DNA from: Zoroaster sp. YZ-2022
Taxonomy: Eukaryota; Echinodermata; Asteroidea; Forcipulatida; Zoroasteridae
Assembly (NCBI GenBank): GCA_029582265.1
Contig: CM055828.1
Location: forward strand, 186,001-250,000
Length of the DNA stretch: 64,000 nucleotides
Direction of reading: 5' to 3'
The notes below the pieces were generated by a model. That model was not told the DNA's origin. It saw nothing but the letters and a program-made list of their open reading frames with translations, and searched no databases. The translations under genes and the position numbers were made by a program. Positions within the stretch are counted from its first letter, which is position 1. Every line of letters starts with the position of its first letter. This document shows positions 46,240 to 60,400 of this stretch, piece after piece.

Positions 46240-47645
46240 GTGTTTATGGGATTGATGGTCAGTACTATCCCAATGCGAGCATACAAATAAATAGGAACTT
46301 TAATTGGGTGATCTGGCAAAAGGTATTCCAAGGCTGACACACCCATGCAATGAAGATTGGGTGGAGGGGGGGGGGGTATGTTTACTATGTTTATATGGCT
46401 ACACTGCCAGTGATTCACTGTCGGCAATATACATTTTACTAGATCACCAACAGATATTGCTTAAAAATTACATTTGCGAGGATGTTTGGGTCCAGTCAAA
46501 AAAATAATAAGAATTCCTCAGTACTATTTTGTTCTAACAATAGAAATTCCTAGAAAGACCTAGATGTGTCTTGAGGTCCTGAAAAAACAATTCCCTTGAG
46601 GGTAAAGTCTGCCACAGATAGGATAAGTCCATATAAAATAATTTGAATAATACGTTAACTCCTTTGATGAATGGATGAACTTCAAATACTGGCCATTGGA
46701 TCACAAAGTTACACAGACTCTAACACACCTTGTAGCAGTAGCACAAATGGATATCGTTGATCTGAAATATAAACGAATCATGTAAAAACAATATTAAATG
46801 TTTTCAAAGAGGGACGAAGAATAATGGGTCATGCTAACAAAACACACATAACTTAGAATGCCCTTATATGTTATTATCAGGATGATGGATTGATGTAACT
46901 TCAGAAAAATGATCCCTTCAGAACAATGCCTTTAAGTTAGGTTTTACAATGGAATAGAACTACATGTGACGTCTTCCTTCCTCCATGATGTGACTGTTTC
47001 ATTATCTCAATAAAGGTGCTGATATTTGTTTCTGGTGTACTTTAGTGAGAAAATTTAGTATAAAGTAAACTGCAATGCAGCCATCACCACACAGGACATA
47101 AGTACTACTAGTATTATGAGGAACTACAGACACTATAGTGTAGCTAAATTAACTTGTACTTCTAACAACGCGTACTCCACCGGATGTCAACCCGTACGCA
47201 TGCCAGTAAATATTCAGTAATAAATATTTTTCCGGGTTGAGTTGACCAAAATAAGTGTGAATTGGTAGAAGTACGAGTACGCATACGAGTTGACCTGTTT
47301 CACTCCAGGCACGGCACATGTGATACCATTGCCACACTAAGGTTTTTAACGTTAACCATGGTTTTATGTAATCAATATATATAACATTATACTAAAATGA
47401 ACATACATCTATAAAAAATGTGAAGGTTTACGTACATTCAAACGAAACCAAGTAATGAAGACCACTTCCATTAATTGTGCACGGATTCTCAAATGATCTG
47501 TTAACGTAAGACGTTAAACCATACCATCATGTAGCCTACAAACTGAAGATTGTTGATGACTTTAACAGTTACGATACTGCATTTGGATGTGGTGTCAACG
47601 CTGTCTCGGGGTGCTGTAGGCTGGAACTTAGTCTGAGCCATGATG
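46240..47645. other. no recognisable gene
   Basis: Contains a G11 run near 46.37 kb and short frames without motifs. It may be intron or intergenic sequence. Confidence 0.45.
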
Positions 47646-47652
47646 TATTGGA

Positions 47653-47885
47653 GTCAACATGCTGTAAAAAATAATAGGAAAGTTTTATAAAGTACATGGA
47701 CCAAGAATAAAAGTATTTGAAATTTCAGAGAAGTTCTAATTTATGTGAATGAGGAAAATAATACATCACAGTGAACATGCTGTACAAAATAGTAAGAAGG
47801 TTTTACAAGTACATGGACCAAGAATAAAGTATTTGAAAATTCAGAGAAGTTCTAATTTATAATATGAATGGGGAAAACAGTAGAA
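47653..47885 (+). repeat. ~117-bp tandem duplication
   Basis: Two copies share GAACATGCTGTA/CAACATGCTGTA, TACATGGACCAAGAATAAA, GTATTTGAAA, TTCAGAGAAGTTCTAATTTA and ATGAATG-GGAAAA. They differ by a few substitutions and indels. Confidence 0.9.
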
Positions 47886-47889
47886 GTAG

Positions 47890-48725
47890 CTGGAAAAGAG
47901 TAGCTGGACCATTGAAATTGAAAAGGGCATTGGTTGTTTTAAAAATTGCACACAATTATTCTTGACAATGTGTAATAAATTAAAGAAATGTTCTTGCATG
48001 AAACTCACATCAAAAGAGAAAGGTATTTAAGGAAATTACCGAGTCTCATAATTTCATGTGAGAGATGTCTGAGAGAGGTCTCCCCAGGGAGCAGGACTAA
48101 CAACTTATACAAGTACATGTATTGTGTCATGAATATTGTGCATTTTTCCTGTGAAATAATTGTCTATGTAAGTTGATTTGTATCTAAGAAGGGTAAAGAA
48201 TTAAGGGAAAGTGCAGTAAACAATCACTACTTGACATTAATTTGTGCACAAACTGAATTTGTTTTGGAGAAAACATAAATTACAAAATATGGCATAAAAT
48301 TTCAACTGAAAAATTGCCATAACCTAAACAACTGAATTTTCCTATCTTTATTTACATTATATTTCTAAATACATTTTAGTGACATCTGTTCATATTTTGT
48401 TAGAAAAGAGGGGAGTTGTTTACTGTCCAAAGTATGTTCACAGGCACAATGCAACTACAGGCACAATGCAACTACATTAAGTTTAACGTTACCACTACCA
48501 AGTACCACTACCAGTACTAACCCTACGAGCCAGGAATAGGTGATTCCGTAAGGCACCCTTTTCCTTTTTTAATTACTGAAAAACCTTGGGCGAATTCCAT
48601 GAAACTTCATGTAATCCTCAATGAGAACCTCTAGTTTCACATTCCATAGTAACCTTTAACATCGAGTTCAGTTCAGGTCACCCCCACCGTGGGAAAGTTG
48701 GCATCCAGCCAGAGCCTTGTGTACA
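47890..48725. other. no recognisable gene; small repeats
   Basis: Has an 18-bp tandem duplication (CAGGCACAATGCAACTA) near 48.44-48.48 kb and ACCACTACCA words near 48.49-48.52 kb. A 62-residue plus frame at 47988-48176 has no domain. Confidence 0.4.
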
Positions 48726-48726
48726 A

Positions 48727-49012
48727 ATCTCAGCCCATTGAGTAGTGCACAAAGCTAAGCCTATTCAGTTGTGTAAACATCTAATCCTTTGATATTTCAC
48801 CGCCTAGCCAGCCTGGCTCGCCTTATCAAGATAATTTATGAGTAATCCTTCTGTAGAATGTGACCAGGGGACCTAGAATGTGACCAGGGGACCTAAATCT
48901 CAACCCATTCACTTGTGCGCAAATCTAAGCCTATTCATTTGTACACAAATCTAAGCCTATTCATTTGTACACAAATCTAAGCCCATTCACGTGTGCGCAA
49001 ATCTAAGTACTC
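48727..49012 (+). repeat. minisatellite, ~29-bp unit
   Basis: About six copies of ACACAAATCTAAGCCTATTC plus ATTTGT- or ACTTGTG-type joins. Two older units lie near 48.73-48.79 kb, and a separate 18-bp duplication (GAATGTGACCAGGGGACCTA) lies near 48.86-48.90 kb. Confidence 0.85.
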
Positions 49013-49019
49013 TGAGTAT

Positions 49020-49800
49020 CGCTGCCAAGAAAGGTCAGCTGTCTGACCTTCACAACCCTAGCTATCAATCATCCTACTGTAGGAGGGTCCAGGGGACCTC
49101 CATTCATGAATTTAGACTGTTGGAAATCGGTTAGAAAAGGATTGCGTAGTGTATTAGATCGTTAGAAAACGGATCGCGCGGTGTATTCCGCGCGTAATAC
49201 AAAGTGCCTTCCGGAGTCTCCCCTTATTCCGCTAGTGGCATTGTGGTGTATTGTGGCTCGGAAAATGGGTTTTCTTGTATAAAAACACGAATATAAATAC
49301 AGGAAATCCTCTTAACAATTAAATTCAAGATACCTACCCTTTATGACTATGTTGGTTGAAGTACGAGTTGGTTGGAATACGAGTTGGCACGAGTTCATCA
49401 GTAATATCACATATTTCACACTCTTATTTTCATAAAAATACAATTTCTTTCTGAGTAAATCAGGAAACATAACCGTAGCACTCGCTAAAATGGACGTTTA
49501 AAAAATATTTCCGTATCTGTTTCTGCCGATTGAGGGCGACATACCGTTCCACCGGCCAGACTGTTTTATATGCCCCGCCCAGTCGATTGAGTATTGCTGA
49601 CGTAGTGGAAATAACAGATTGCGCGTAAATTTTCACGAAAAGTGTGTTTCTTTTTTTACAAAAATGGCGTGTTTTCAGTACAAATAAATATCAAACTCAA
49701 ACATATCCTCGTCTCTAATGTCACATATTTCACACTCTTTACACTCATGATAAACTACATATTTTTCCCCGACGAAATCAGTAATTTTATTGATTTTTCA
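49020..49800. other. no recognisable gene
   Basis: Contains a TTAGAAAA-GGAT-GCG duplication near 49.13 and 49.16 kb and an ATCACATATTTCACACTCTT-like segment twice (near 49.41 and 49.72 kb). No coding motif. Confidence 0.4.
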
Positions 49801-49808
49801 GATCCCTC

Positions 49809-50054
49809 GATATGATTTTTTTAATTATTAAACTTTGAATTATCGTAATTCGATATCTGATGACCTAATCATAACGTCACAAATTCTGTTTCATCTACGT
49901 GTTAAGTTCTAAGTATATGCCAAGTTTCAAGTTCATGTGAAGTTTGAAAGTATATGTTTTTTGTAGACAGTCTATCCGGAGAAGAAGGAGAAGAAAAGAA
50001 AAAAACCGAAGAAAAACAATAGGTGTTTCGGGTGCATACCCGAACACCTAAAAA
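49809..50054 (+). mobile_element. probable non-autonomous Helitron-type 3' end
   Basis: Begins with a remnant of the 148-bp unit of 45.1 kb. It continues through AAGTTTCAAGTTCATGTGAA and an AGAAGAAGGAGAAGAAAAG purine tract, and ends with a hairpin at 50021-50049 (AGGTGTT-T-CGGGT, loop GCAT, ACCCGAACACCT), followed by CTAAAA. A 3' hairpin just before a CTRR-type terminus, with internal tandem units, is the layout of non-autonomous Helitrons/Helentrons. The 5' end was not located, so the call is inference. Confidence 0.5.
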
Positions 50055-50059
50055 CCTAA

Positions 50060-53000
50060 TGTGTATGTACGGCGGTTAAATGGCCCGTTACAGTATTTAT
50101 TGAAAAAAAAATCCTGGATGATTCACAAGTAGCACCGCGAAATTTAAAGTGGACAATCACAAACACGCTCGGGCAAGCCCGGGTCGCAACCAGGTGATTA
50201 AAGACCAAACACTGACGTACACGTACCCCTAGTGCAATGCATGGAGCGCATGACAAAACAAGTTCCAGTGTTTACGTACGTGACGTTCACTTAAAGCGCC
50301 CATACAAAAAACAGAAATTCATATCGTGACGTCATTTTCCCATGAGTCATCGCTACCCCTTGTTGACCGGATGGACTTGTGGGCCTGTTGGGACGTGCCA
50401 AGCGCTGGCGAAAACTGGCGGTGTTTTTTATACAAACTATTACAGTACTACTACTAGGTTGGTTGTGACCAGTCCGGACGTGGAATTACACGGAGATTGA
50501 GCTTGAAGTTTTACTTGTGTGTGAAATCAACTCAGCCTGCAGTAGGGGTGTTCCATAATTACAGAGGGACAATGTCTGTTTAAGTAATATTTTTTTAAAC
50601 AATTTTTTGTTTGTTTGTATGTATAATATAAATTTTATAATGTTTGTCTCTGTATAAGTATTGTAATAAGTAAAACGTGAGAATTACATCTTTAATTTCA
50701 AATGTGTAATTTCAGGAGGGCAACAAATCATAATATTTCAAGTATGAATATATTCATACAGGGTAATTCATACGGATCTTGAAAAAAACCTTGAATTTTA
50801 AATTTTGTATTGAAAAAGCCTTAAATGTCACTCTACCTTGAAAATACCTCAAAAAAAGTCCTTGAAATTTTGCCTCAATAGCCTTAAATTTAATCGTATT
50901 TAAGTAAAAGTACGACAGAAAATAACCAAATTTGATTTTAACCTGTAACAAAATAAACCCGTCTGGTCCATTATCAAGGAGAAATGTGGTCACAATGTGT
51001 CAAGTTGCGTCTGTATACCATGTCCGCATTTCCTATAACTGTATGATAAAACCAGTAATATCCAATAGAGCTATTATATGGTGGAATACTATAGCTGTAG
51101 CCTGGAAAAACCCTTGAAATGTCCTTGAATTTCATCAGGATAAGTTTGTGTGAACCCTGCATATTAACAAATGGGCTTTTTGTAGTGACACAAATACGTA
51201 CCAATTTTGTTTTGGATCGACTCCCGTAGTTAACAGGTAACTTAATTCATCGTACACATTTACGAGTAAAAACATCTTGTTTACACGATGACGTCGAGAA
51301 AAAACATGCACATTACAGTACACGGAAATGCCATTGATGAAAGGATACGTACAGCTCGGCAAGGGGATCCCTATTATGCGTTTAAGGTATAAGCCAAAGA
51401 TGACGTAACAGCGATGATCGAGTCATCACCAACCGTGATGTTCCAAGACACGTCTGTACTTGTTTTATTAACACCGCTGTTTAAGTTAGACAATAAACTC
51501 GCTCCTTTTCATAATTGATCTCTGAACTCGCGGGAGATTTCAACTTGCTATTAACAAATTGATGAACGACGCACTGAGCTGAGGATTTCGATACAAAACA
51601 CCTATACAAACACAACCATACACTGTTACGAGATTTATGTATCCCATAAAAAGATGGTGAAATAAATAAATTAATTAATTAAATGTTTCTGTTCTATTAA
51701 ATAATGTTCACCTAATTAAGTGTTAATTTTATTTGGTAATTTATTTGTGCAGCATGACCATATATTATATTTATGTTATTATATTAAAATAACATTTACA
51801 TGCAACGTGTACAATATGCGGTACTCAGGCGAGGCCCTGGCCTATTATACGTATGACCATGATGTTACAATGAGTCGTCATTGCAACTGATTATGTGTCA
51901 AAACATTTAACAGGTCTTGGCTCGCTTCCATATGGGACCAGTGCATGAGCTGACTCCGTCTTCATTTGAACTCAAAGTACGCAAAGTAAACCTAAATAAC
52001 CACAGATATACCAACTTTGGTGTCATTGTATGTAAAGACACAGATTAGTGTTTGTGTCGGGAATGTGTAGGGTAGAAGAGGGTAAAGGGTTGTCGTTATG
52101 TCATAGGGTATTACAATGGAGTTGGATAGGGTTAACGATAGGAGTTGGATAGGGGTAAATACAAACACGCATAATAAAAGACGGCACAATAAAAGACGAC
52201 AAGAGGTGCCTAAAACCAACCGGAATTCATCAGAATTCCTTTTAGTAGTCAACGGGCGATATACAGTTTCAAGTATTTTATTCATCATCAAAACATACAA
52301 TATATTACAAATTTATGAAATGGTGATTATCAATAAAATTAAAGAACAAAATTATAACGCATCAGCTAACTACGGTTCTTTAAACAAACCCTACTTGGTA
52401 AAAGAAACTTGATGTAACAAAGCCCTAGATATTTGACGTACAATAAATTGTTCGTCATACACTTCTGTTTTAATACGAGGAAAGTGTTTCCTAATAAAGT
52501 AAAAAAATATAAACACAAAAGAACACATTCAACTCCGAATAATTTTTTTTGTATTCACTTTTTTTTCTTTTTTTTAAAATTCATGTAACAATGAATGGAT
52601 TACCGATACAAATCACTATATAAAAGAAACTCAAAATTATTATAACTCAAAGTATTAATAATTACCAAGAAAAATACACATTAAACAAGAATCCCTATAT
52701 AAAAACAATGTAAATCAAATATCTATTGGACTTAGCTTGTCAATTTTGTACACGTTGTATGGTGATTTTGGGGAGAGGAAATGATGAGGGATGTATATAG
52801 GACTAGGGTAATCAATAGATAGTCAAGTGAATTATAAGGAATATAACATAATTAAAAGAAAGTCAACTCACACTGAATTTTACAGGGATTAAGAGTCTAC
52901 ACTCCTTGCAATAAATGTAACACGACAGATTTACATCTCACTCGTTCATACCAAAGGCACATGGGACGAAGTGTTTTGGATTATATTTCCGCTTCAATGA

Positions 53001-53405
53001 ACTGCTCAGGAACTTGGAATTTCGTTGCGTGTACTGTCAACGAAACCGTAAATGAAGTCGGATATTAGGGCTCATAATACAGTTGTCTATCTTACATGAA
53101 ACAACGGCCCGCTTTAGAATGTCAGGCCTGTAGTTCACAATACACTGTCTATTTAAAGATGAATAGAAAGTCACCCAGAAGTTAAGAACCCATGCAAGAG
53201 GCAACTAATTTTCTTCGAAATTAAGTTGTCACTGCCCTTGATGTAACGTAATAGTGTAAAATAACCATAAAGGATTACTGTAAGACTAACAGAGGTGGCT
53301 ATTTTATAGATTTTTTTTTCTACCAAAAACCCCCCCAAAAACCCACTATTATAGATGTGTTTTTTTATTTTTATTACAATAGTCTTTCTGAAACATCTGG
53401 TCTTT
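50060..53405. other. no recognisable gene
   Basis: About 3.3 kb of unique-looking AT-rich DNA. Small features only: AGTTGGATAGGG duplicated near 52.12 and 52.14 kb, AATAAAAGACG(G/A)C twice near 52.17-52.20 kb, a C/A run near 53.32 kb and T-rich tracts near 52.55-52.58 kb. None of the frames (for example minus 51992-52300, plus 52116-52412) shows a known domain. Confidence 0.5.
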
Positions 53406-53410
53406 CATCA

Positions 53411-53950
53411 TCACTCTTCCTCGTTCTCTTCATCCTCATTTAGTTGAAGTAGTCCGTCAAATTTGGTATGGAGTTTAGGCATTACTCTGTTCAGAGCTTT
53501 GTTTACTTCCATGCCTTTATTTACTTTTTTCTTCGAGATCTTCCGCAATATCCTGATGAGTGCCATTATCTTCAGATGTAGGTAACTTGACAAAAATCAT
53601 TGTATTTGTTGAAAAAGATTCGATTGATCTGCCCAAAGGGTTTTCCTATTGGCCTTTTCCTTGGCTTGATCTTCCTCCATACCCCCGTTGACGTACTTTT
53701 CATATTTTCACACCACATCTCTTCAGTAGCCTCTTTAGCCTCTTCCAACCAGTCTCGAAAAGTGGCATTGTCTTCCAATTCAGAACTAGACTCATCCTCT
53801 TCCGTAGATTCAGTTTCACAAGTTTCTATTTCCGAATCTTCAAATCTACGCTTTTAAAATCGGGTTCAGAATTATCGACGTCAGAATTGTCCAGATTGGA
53901 TAGCTTTAATTTCAGAATCATCGTCAACTTCATCCATTTTAGATTTCTCT
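53411..53950 (-). pseudogene. acidic C-terminal coding remnant, uncharacterised
   Basis: The minus strand is coding-like over about 540 bp in successive frames. It reads MDEVDDDSEIKA near 53.93 kb, then RRFEDSEIETCETESTEEDE and SSSELEDNATFRDWLEEAKE (53.85-53.74 kb), then FNKYNDF near 53.61 kb. After a frame change it gives YLHLK, ILRKISKKKVNKGMEVNKAL and HTKFDGLLQLNEDEENEEE, ending at a stop at 53411. Strings of acidic residues around a predicted helical part resemble C-terminal regions of multicopy invertebrate repeat proteins, but I cannot name the family. At least two frameshifts (near 53.84 and 53.58 kb) break it. The upstream part is lost in the assembly gap. Confidence 0.5.
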
Positions 53951-53986
53951 CTATTATGTATGTTCTGTATGCCTCCGTAGGTTATA

Positions 53987-54486
53987 NNNNNNNNNNNNNN
54001 NNNNNNNNNNNNNNNNNNNNNNNNNNNNNNNNNNNNNNNNNNNNNNNNNNNNNNNNNNNNNNNNNNNNNNNNNNNNNNNNNNNNNNNNNNNNNNNNNNNN
54101 NNNNNNNNNNNNNNNNNNNNNNNNNNNNNNNNNNNNNNNNNNNNNNNNNNNNNNNNNNNNNNNNNNNNNNNNNNNNNNNNNNNNNNNNNNNNNNNNNNNN
54201 NNNNNNNNNNNNNNNNNNNNNNNNNNNNNNNNNNNNNNNNNNNNNNNNNNNNNNNNNNNNNNNNNNNNNNNNNNNNNNNNNNNNNNNNNNNNNNNNNNNN
54301 NNNNNNNNNNNNNNNNNNNNNNNNNNNNNNNNNNNNNNNNNNNNNNNNNNNNNNNNNNNNNNNNNNNNNNNNNNNNNNNNNNNNNNNNNNNNNNNNNNNN
54401 NNNNNNNNNNNNNNNNNNNNNNNNNNNNNNNNNNNNNNNNNNNNNNNNNNNNNNNNNNNNNNNNNNNNNNNNNNNNNNNNNNNNNN
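53987..54486. other. assembly gap of exactly 500 N
   Basis: A run of 500 N separates unique sequence from the satellite array. The round size suggests a fixed-length scaffold gap, so the true distance and even adjacency are uncertain. Confidence 0.98.
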
Positions 54487-57400
54487 CCATACTTTTTAAA
54501 TTTGGGAAAATTTTTTCATTTTAAAGGCCTCTGGAACCAGCCATCTGTAAAATATCGTTCAATCCTGTATGCGGTTTCACCGCAAACAATACAGCACTAT
54601 ACAGTGTTACAAAACAACTTTTCTAGGGTTGGGAATAACTTTAAAGTTTTTAAGGGAGGCCGATAATTTTATATAAATTAAAGCTTAGGTTCTCCCCTTT
54701 CAGAAAAACACATATTTTGTTGAATTTGGATAATTTTTCGTACCCTTAAAACCGCCTCCATGTACAATTAGCCCTTTGTAAAATACCGTCAACTTGCATT
54801 CGGTTTCACCGCAAAACAATACAGCACTATACAGTGTTACAAAACAAACATTTCTAGGGTTGGGAATAACTTTTAAGTTTTTAAGGAGGCCGATAATTTT
54901 ATATTTAAATTAAAGCTTAGGTTCTCCCTTTCTGAAAAACACATACTTTTGAATTTGGAATTTCTTTTCGTACCTTAAACGGCCTCCATGGACAGCCATT
55001 CTGTAAAATGCCGTCAACCTGCACGCGGTTTCACGGCAAACAACACAACACTATACATTCTTACAAAAACACTTTTCTAGGGTTGGGAATAACTTTTTAA
55101 AGTTTTAAGGAGGCCGATAATTTTATTAAATTAAAGCTTAGGTTTCTCCTTTCAGAAAAATACCATACTTTTTAATTTGGTTAATTATTTCATACCTTAA
55201 ACGGCCTCCATGGACACTAGCCATCTGTAAAATACCGTCAACTTGCATGCGGTTTCACCGCAAACAATACAGAACTATACAGTATTAAAAAAAAAAACAT
55301 TTTTTAGGTTGGGAATAACTTTTAAAAAGTTTTTTAAGGCCGATAATTTTAGATCTAAATTAAAAGCGTAGGTTCTCCCTTTTCAGAAAACACAATTTTT
55401 TTGAATTTGGATAATTTTTTCGTACCTTAAACGGCCTCCATGGACAATTAGCCCTCTGTAAAATACCGTCAACTTGCATTCGGTTTCACCGCAAACAATA
55501 CAGCACTATACAGTGTTACAAAAAAAAACTTTTCTAGGGTTGGGAATAACTTTTAAAGTTTTTAAGGAAGGCCGATAATTGTTATCTAAATTAAAGCTTA
55601 GGTTCTCCCCTTTCTGAAAAACACCATACTTTTGAATTTGGAATTTCTTTTCGTACCTTAAACGGTCTCCATGGACACTGAGCCCTCTGTAAAATACGGT
55701 CAACTTGCATGCGGTTTCACGGCAAACAATACAACACTATACAGTCTTACAAAAAAACTTTTCTAGGGTTGGGAATAACTTTTAAAGTTTTTAAGGAAGG
55801 CCGATAATTTTTATCTAAATTAAAGCTTAGGTTCTCCCCTTTCTGAAAAACACCATACTTTTGAATTTGGAATTTCTTTTCGTACCTTAAACGGCCTCCA
55901 TGGACACTTAACCATCTGTAAAATGCCGTCAACCTGCACGCGGTTTCACGGCAAACAACACAACACTATACATTCTTACAAAATAAACTTTTCTAGGTTT
56001 GGGAATAACTTTTAAAGTTTTTAAGGAGGCCGATAATTTTTATCTAAATTAAAGCTTAGGTTCTCCCTTTCAGAAAAATACCATACTTTTGAATTTGGGT
56101 GGTATTTCGTACCTTAAACGGCCTCCATGGACACTTAGCCATCTGTAAATATCGTCAACCTGCATGCGGTTTCACCGCAAACAACACAGAACTATACAGT
56201 GTTACAAAAAAAACTTTTCTAGGGTTGGGAATAACTTTTAAAGTTTTAAGGGAGGCCGATAATTTTTGTCTAAATTAAAGCTTAGGTTCTCCCCTTTCAG
56301 AAAAACACCATACTTTTGAATTTGGATAATTATTTCGTACCTTAAACGGCCTCCATGGACACTTAGCCCTCTGTAAAATACGGTCAACTTGCATGCGGTT
56401 TCACAGCAAACAATACAGCACTGTTACGAAAGAAACATTTTTAAGGTTGGGAATAACTTTTAAAGTTTTTACGGGAGGCAGATAAAATTGATATCTAAAT
56501 TAAAGCTTAGGTTCTCCCCTCTCGGAAAAACACAAAATCTTTGAATTTGGATAATGTCTTCATACTTTAAACGGCCTCCATGGACACTTAGCCATCTGTA
56601 AAATACCGTCAACTTGCATGCGGTTTCACCGCAAACAATACAGAACTATACAGTGTTAAAAAAAAAACATTTTTAGGTTTGGGAATAACTTTTAAAGTTT
56701 TTAAGGGATGCCGATAATTTTTATCTAAATTAAAGCTTAGGTTCTCCCCTTTCAGGAAAACACCATACTTTTGAATTTGGATAATTATTTCGGACCTTAA
56801 ACGGCCTCCATGGACACTTAGCCCTCTGTAAAATACCGTCAACTTGCATGCGGTTTCACCGCAAACAATACAGCACTATACAGTCTTACGAAAAAAAACA
56901 TTTTTAGGGTTGGGAATAACTTTTAAAGTTTTCAAGGGAGGCCGATAATTTTATATCTAAATTAAAGCTTAGGTTCTCCACTTTCAGACAAACACCATAC
57001 TTTTGAATTTGGATAATTATTTCGTACCTTAAACGGCCTCCATGGACACTGGAGCCCTCTGTAAAAAATACTACTCGTCAACTTGCATGCGGTTTCACGG
57101 CAAAAAATACAACACTATACAGTCTTACAAAAAAACTTTTCTAGGGTTGGGAATAACTTTTAAAGTTTTTTAAGGAGGCCGATAATTTGTATCTAAATTA
57201 AAGGCTTAGGTTCTCCCCTTTCAGAAAAACACCATACTTTTGAATTTGGTTAATTATTTCGTACCTTAAACGGCCTCCATGGACACTTTTCTTAGCCATC
57301 TGTAAAATATCGTCAACTCTGCATGCGGTTTCACCGCAAACAACACAGAACTATACAGTGTTACAAACAAAACATTTTTAGGGTTGGGAATAACTTTTAA

Positions 57401-60400
57401 AGTTTTCAAGGAGGCCGATAATTTTTATCTAAATTAAAGCGTAGGTTCTCCCTTTCAGAAAAACACCATACTTTTGAATTTGGATAATTATTTCGTACCT
57501 TAAACGGCCTCCATGGACACTTAGCCCTCTGTAAAATACGGTCAACTTGCATGCGGTTTCACAGCAAACAATACAGCACTGTACACTGTTACGAAAGAAA
57601 CATTTCTAAGGTTGGGAATTTCTTTAAAGTTTTTAAGGTAGGCAGATAAAATTGCCATCTAAATTAAAGCTTAGGTTCTCCCCTCTCGGAAAAACACAAA
57701 ATCTTTGAATTTGGATAATGTCTTCATACCTTAAACGGCCTCCATGGACACTTACCACCCTGTAAAATACGGTCAACTTGCATGCGGTTTCACCGCAAAC
57801 AATACAGCACTGTACACTGTTACGAAAGAAACATTTTTAAGGTTGGGAATAACTTTTCAATTTTTTACGGGAGGCAGATAAAATTGATATCTAAATTAAA
57901 GCTTAGGTTCTCCCCTCTCGGAAAAACACAAAATCTTTGAATTTGGATAATGTCTTCATACCTTAAACGGCCTCCATGGACACTTAGCCATCTGTAAAAT
58001 ACTGTCAATCTGCATGCGGTTTCACCGCAAACAATACAGAACTATACAGTGTTACGAAAAAAACATTTTAGGTTGGGAATAACTTTTAAAGTTTTTAAGG
58101 GAGGCTGATAATTTTTCTAAATTAAAGCGTAGGTTCTCCCTTTCAGAAAAACACCATACTTTTGAATTTGGATAATGTTTTCATACCTTAAACGGCCTCC
58201 ATGGACAATTTAGCCATCAGTAAAATACCGTCAACTTGCATTCGGTTTCACCGCAAACAATACAGCACTATACAGTGTTACAAAAAACATTTTCTAGGGT
58301 TGGGAATAACTTTTAAAGTTTTTAAGGGAGGCCGATAATTTTTTTCTAAATTAAAGTTTAGGTTCTCCCCTTTCAGAAAAACACCATACTTTTGAATTTG
58401 GATAATTATTTCGTACCTTAAACGGCCTCCATGGACAATTAGCCCTCTGTAAAATACCGTCAACTTGCATTCGGTTTCACCGCAAACAATACAGCACTAT
58501 ACAGTGTTACAAAAAAAACATTTCTAGGGTTGGGAATAACTTTTAAAGTTTTTAAGGGAGGCCGATAATTTTTATCTAAATTAAAGCTTTCAGGTTCTCC
58601 CCTTTCAGAAAAACACAATTTTGTTGAATTTGGATAATTTTTTCGTACCTTAAACGGCCTCCATGGACAATTACCCCTTTGTAAAATACCGTCAACTTGC
58701 ATTCGGTTTCACCGCAAACAATACAGCACTATACAGTGTTACAAAACAAACATTTCTAGGATTGGGAATAACTTTTAAAGTTTTCAAGGGAAGCCGATAA
58801 TTTTATATCTAAATTAAAGCTTAGGTTCTCCCCTTTCTGAAAACCACCATACTTTTGAATTTGGAATTTCTTTTCGTACCTTAAACGGCCTCCATGGACA
58901 CTTAGCCATCTGTAAAATGCCGTCAACCTGCACGCGGTTTCACGGCAAACAACACAAACTATACATTCTTACAAAATAAACTTTTCTAGGTTTGGGAATA
59001 ACTTTTAAAGTTTTTAAGGGAGGCCGATAATTTTTATCTAAATTAAAGCTTAGGTTCTCCCCTTTCAGAAAAATACCATACTTTTGAATTTGGTTAATTA
59101 TTTCGTACCTTAAACGGCCTCCATGGACACTTAGCCATCTTTAAAATACCGTCAACTTGCATGCGGTTTCACCGCAAACAATACAGAACTATACAGTGTT
59201 ACAAAAATAAACATTTTTAGCTTTGGGAATAACTTTTAAAGTTTTTAAGGGAGGCCGATAATTTTACATCTAAATTAAAGCGTAGGTTCTCCCCTTTCAG
59301 ACAAACACCATGCTTTTGTATTTGGATAATTTTTTCGTACCTTAAACGGCCTCCATGGACAATTAGCCCTCTGTAAAATACCGTCAACTTGCATTCGGTT
59401 TCACCGCAAACAATACAGCACTATACATTGTTACAAAACAAACTTTTCTAGGATTGGGAATAACTTTTAAAGTTTTCAAGGGAGGCCGATAATTTTATAT
59501 CTAAATTAAAGCTTAGGTTCTCCCCTTTCCGAAAAACACCATACTTTTGAATTTGGTTAATTATTTCGTACCTTAAACGGCCTCCATGGACACTTAGCCA
59601 TCTGTAAAATACCGTCAACTTGCATGCGGTTTCACCGCAAACAATACAGCACTATACAGTCTTATGAAAAAAAACATTTTTAGGGTTGGGAATAACTTTT
59701 AAAGTTTTCAAGGGAGGCCGATAATTTTATATCTAAATTAAAGCTTAGGTTCTCCACTTTCAGACAAACATCATACTTTTGAATTTGGATAATTATTTCG
59801 TACCTTAAACGGCCTCCATGGACACTGAGCCCTCTGTAAAATACGGTCAACTTGCATGCGGTTTCACGGCAAACAATACAACACTATACAGTCTTACAAA
59901 AAAAACTTTTCTAGGATTGGGAATAACTTTTAAAGTTTTTAAGGGAGGCCGATAATTTTTATCTAAATTAAAGCTTAGGTTCTCCCCTTTCAGAAAAACA
60001 CCATACTTTTGAATTTGGTTAATTATTTCGTACCTTAAACGGCCTCCATGGACACTTAGCCCTCTGTAAAATACCGTAAACTTGCATGCGGTTTCACCGC
60101 AAACAATACAGAACTATACAGTGTTACAAAAAACAATCTAGGGTTGGGAATAACTTTTAAAGTTTTTAAGGGAGGCCGATAATTTTTATCTAAATTAAAG
60201 CTTAGGTACTCCCATTTCAGAAAAACACAATTTTGTTGAATTTGGAATTTTTTTTCGTACCTTAAACGGCCTCCATGGACAATTAGCCCTCTGTAAAATA
60301 CCGTCAACTTGCATTCGGTTTCACCGCAAACAATGCAGCACTATACAGTGTTACAAAAAAAACATTTCTAGGGTTGGGAATAACTTTTAAAGTTTTCAAG

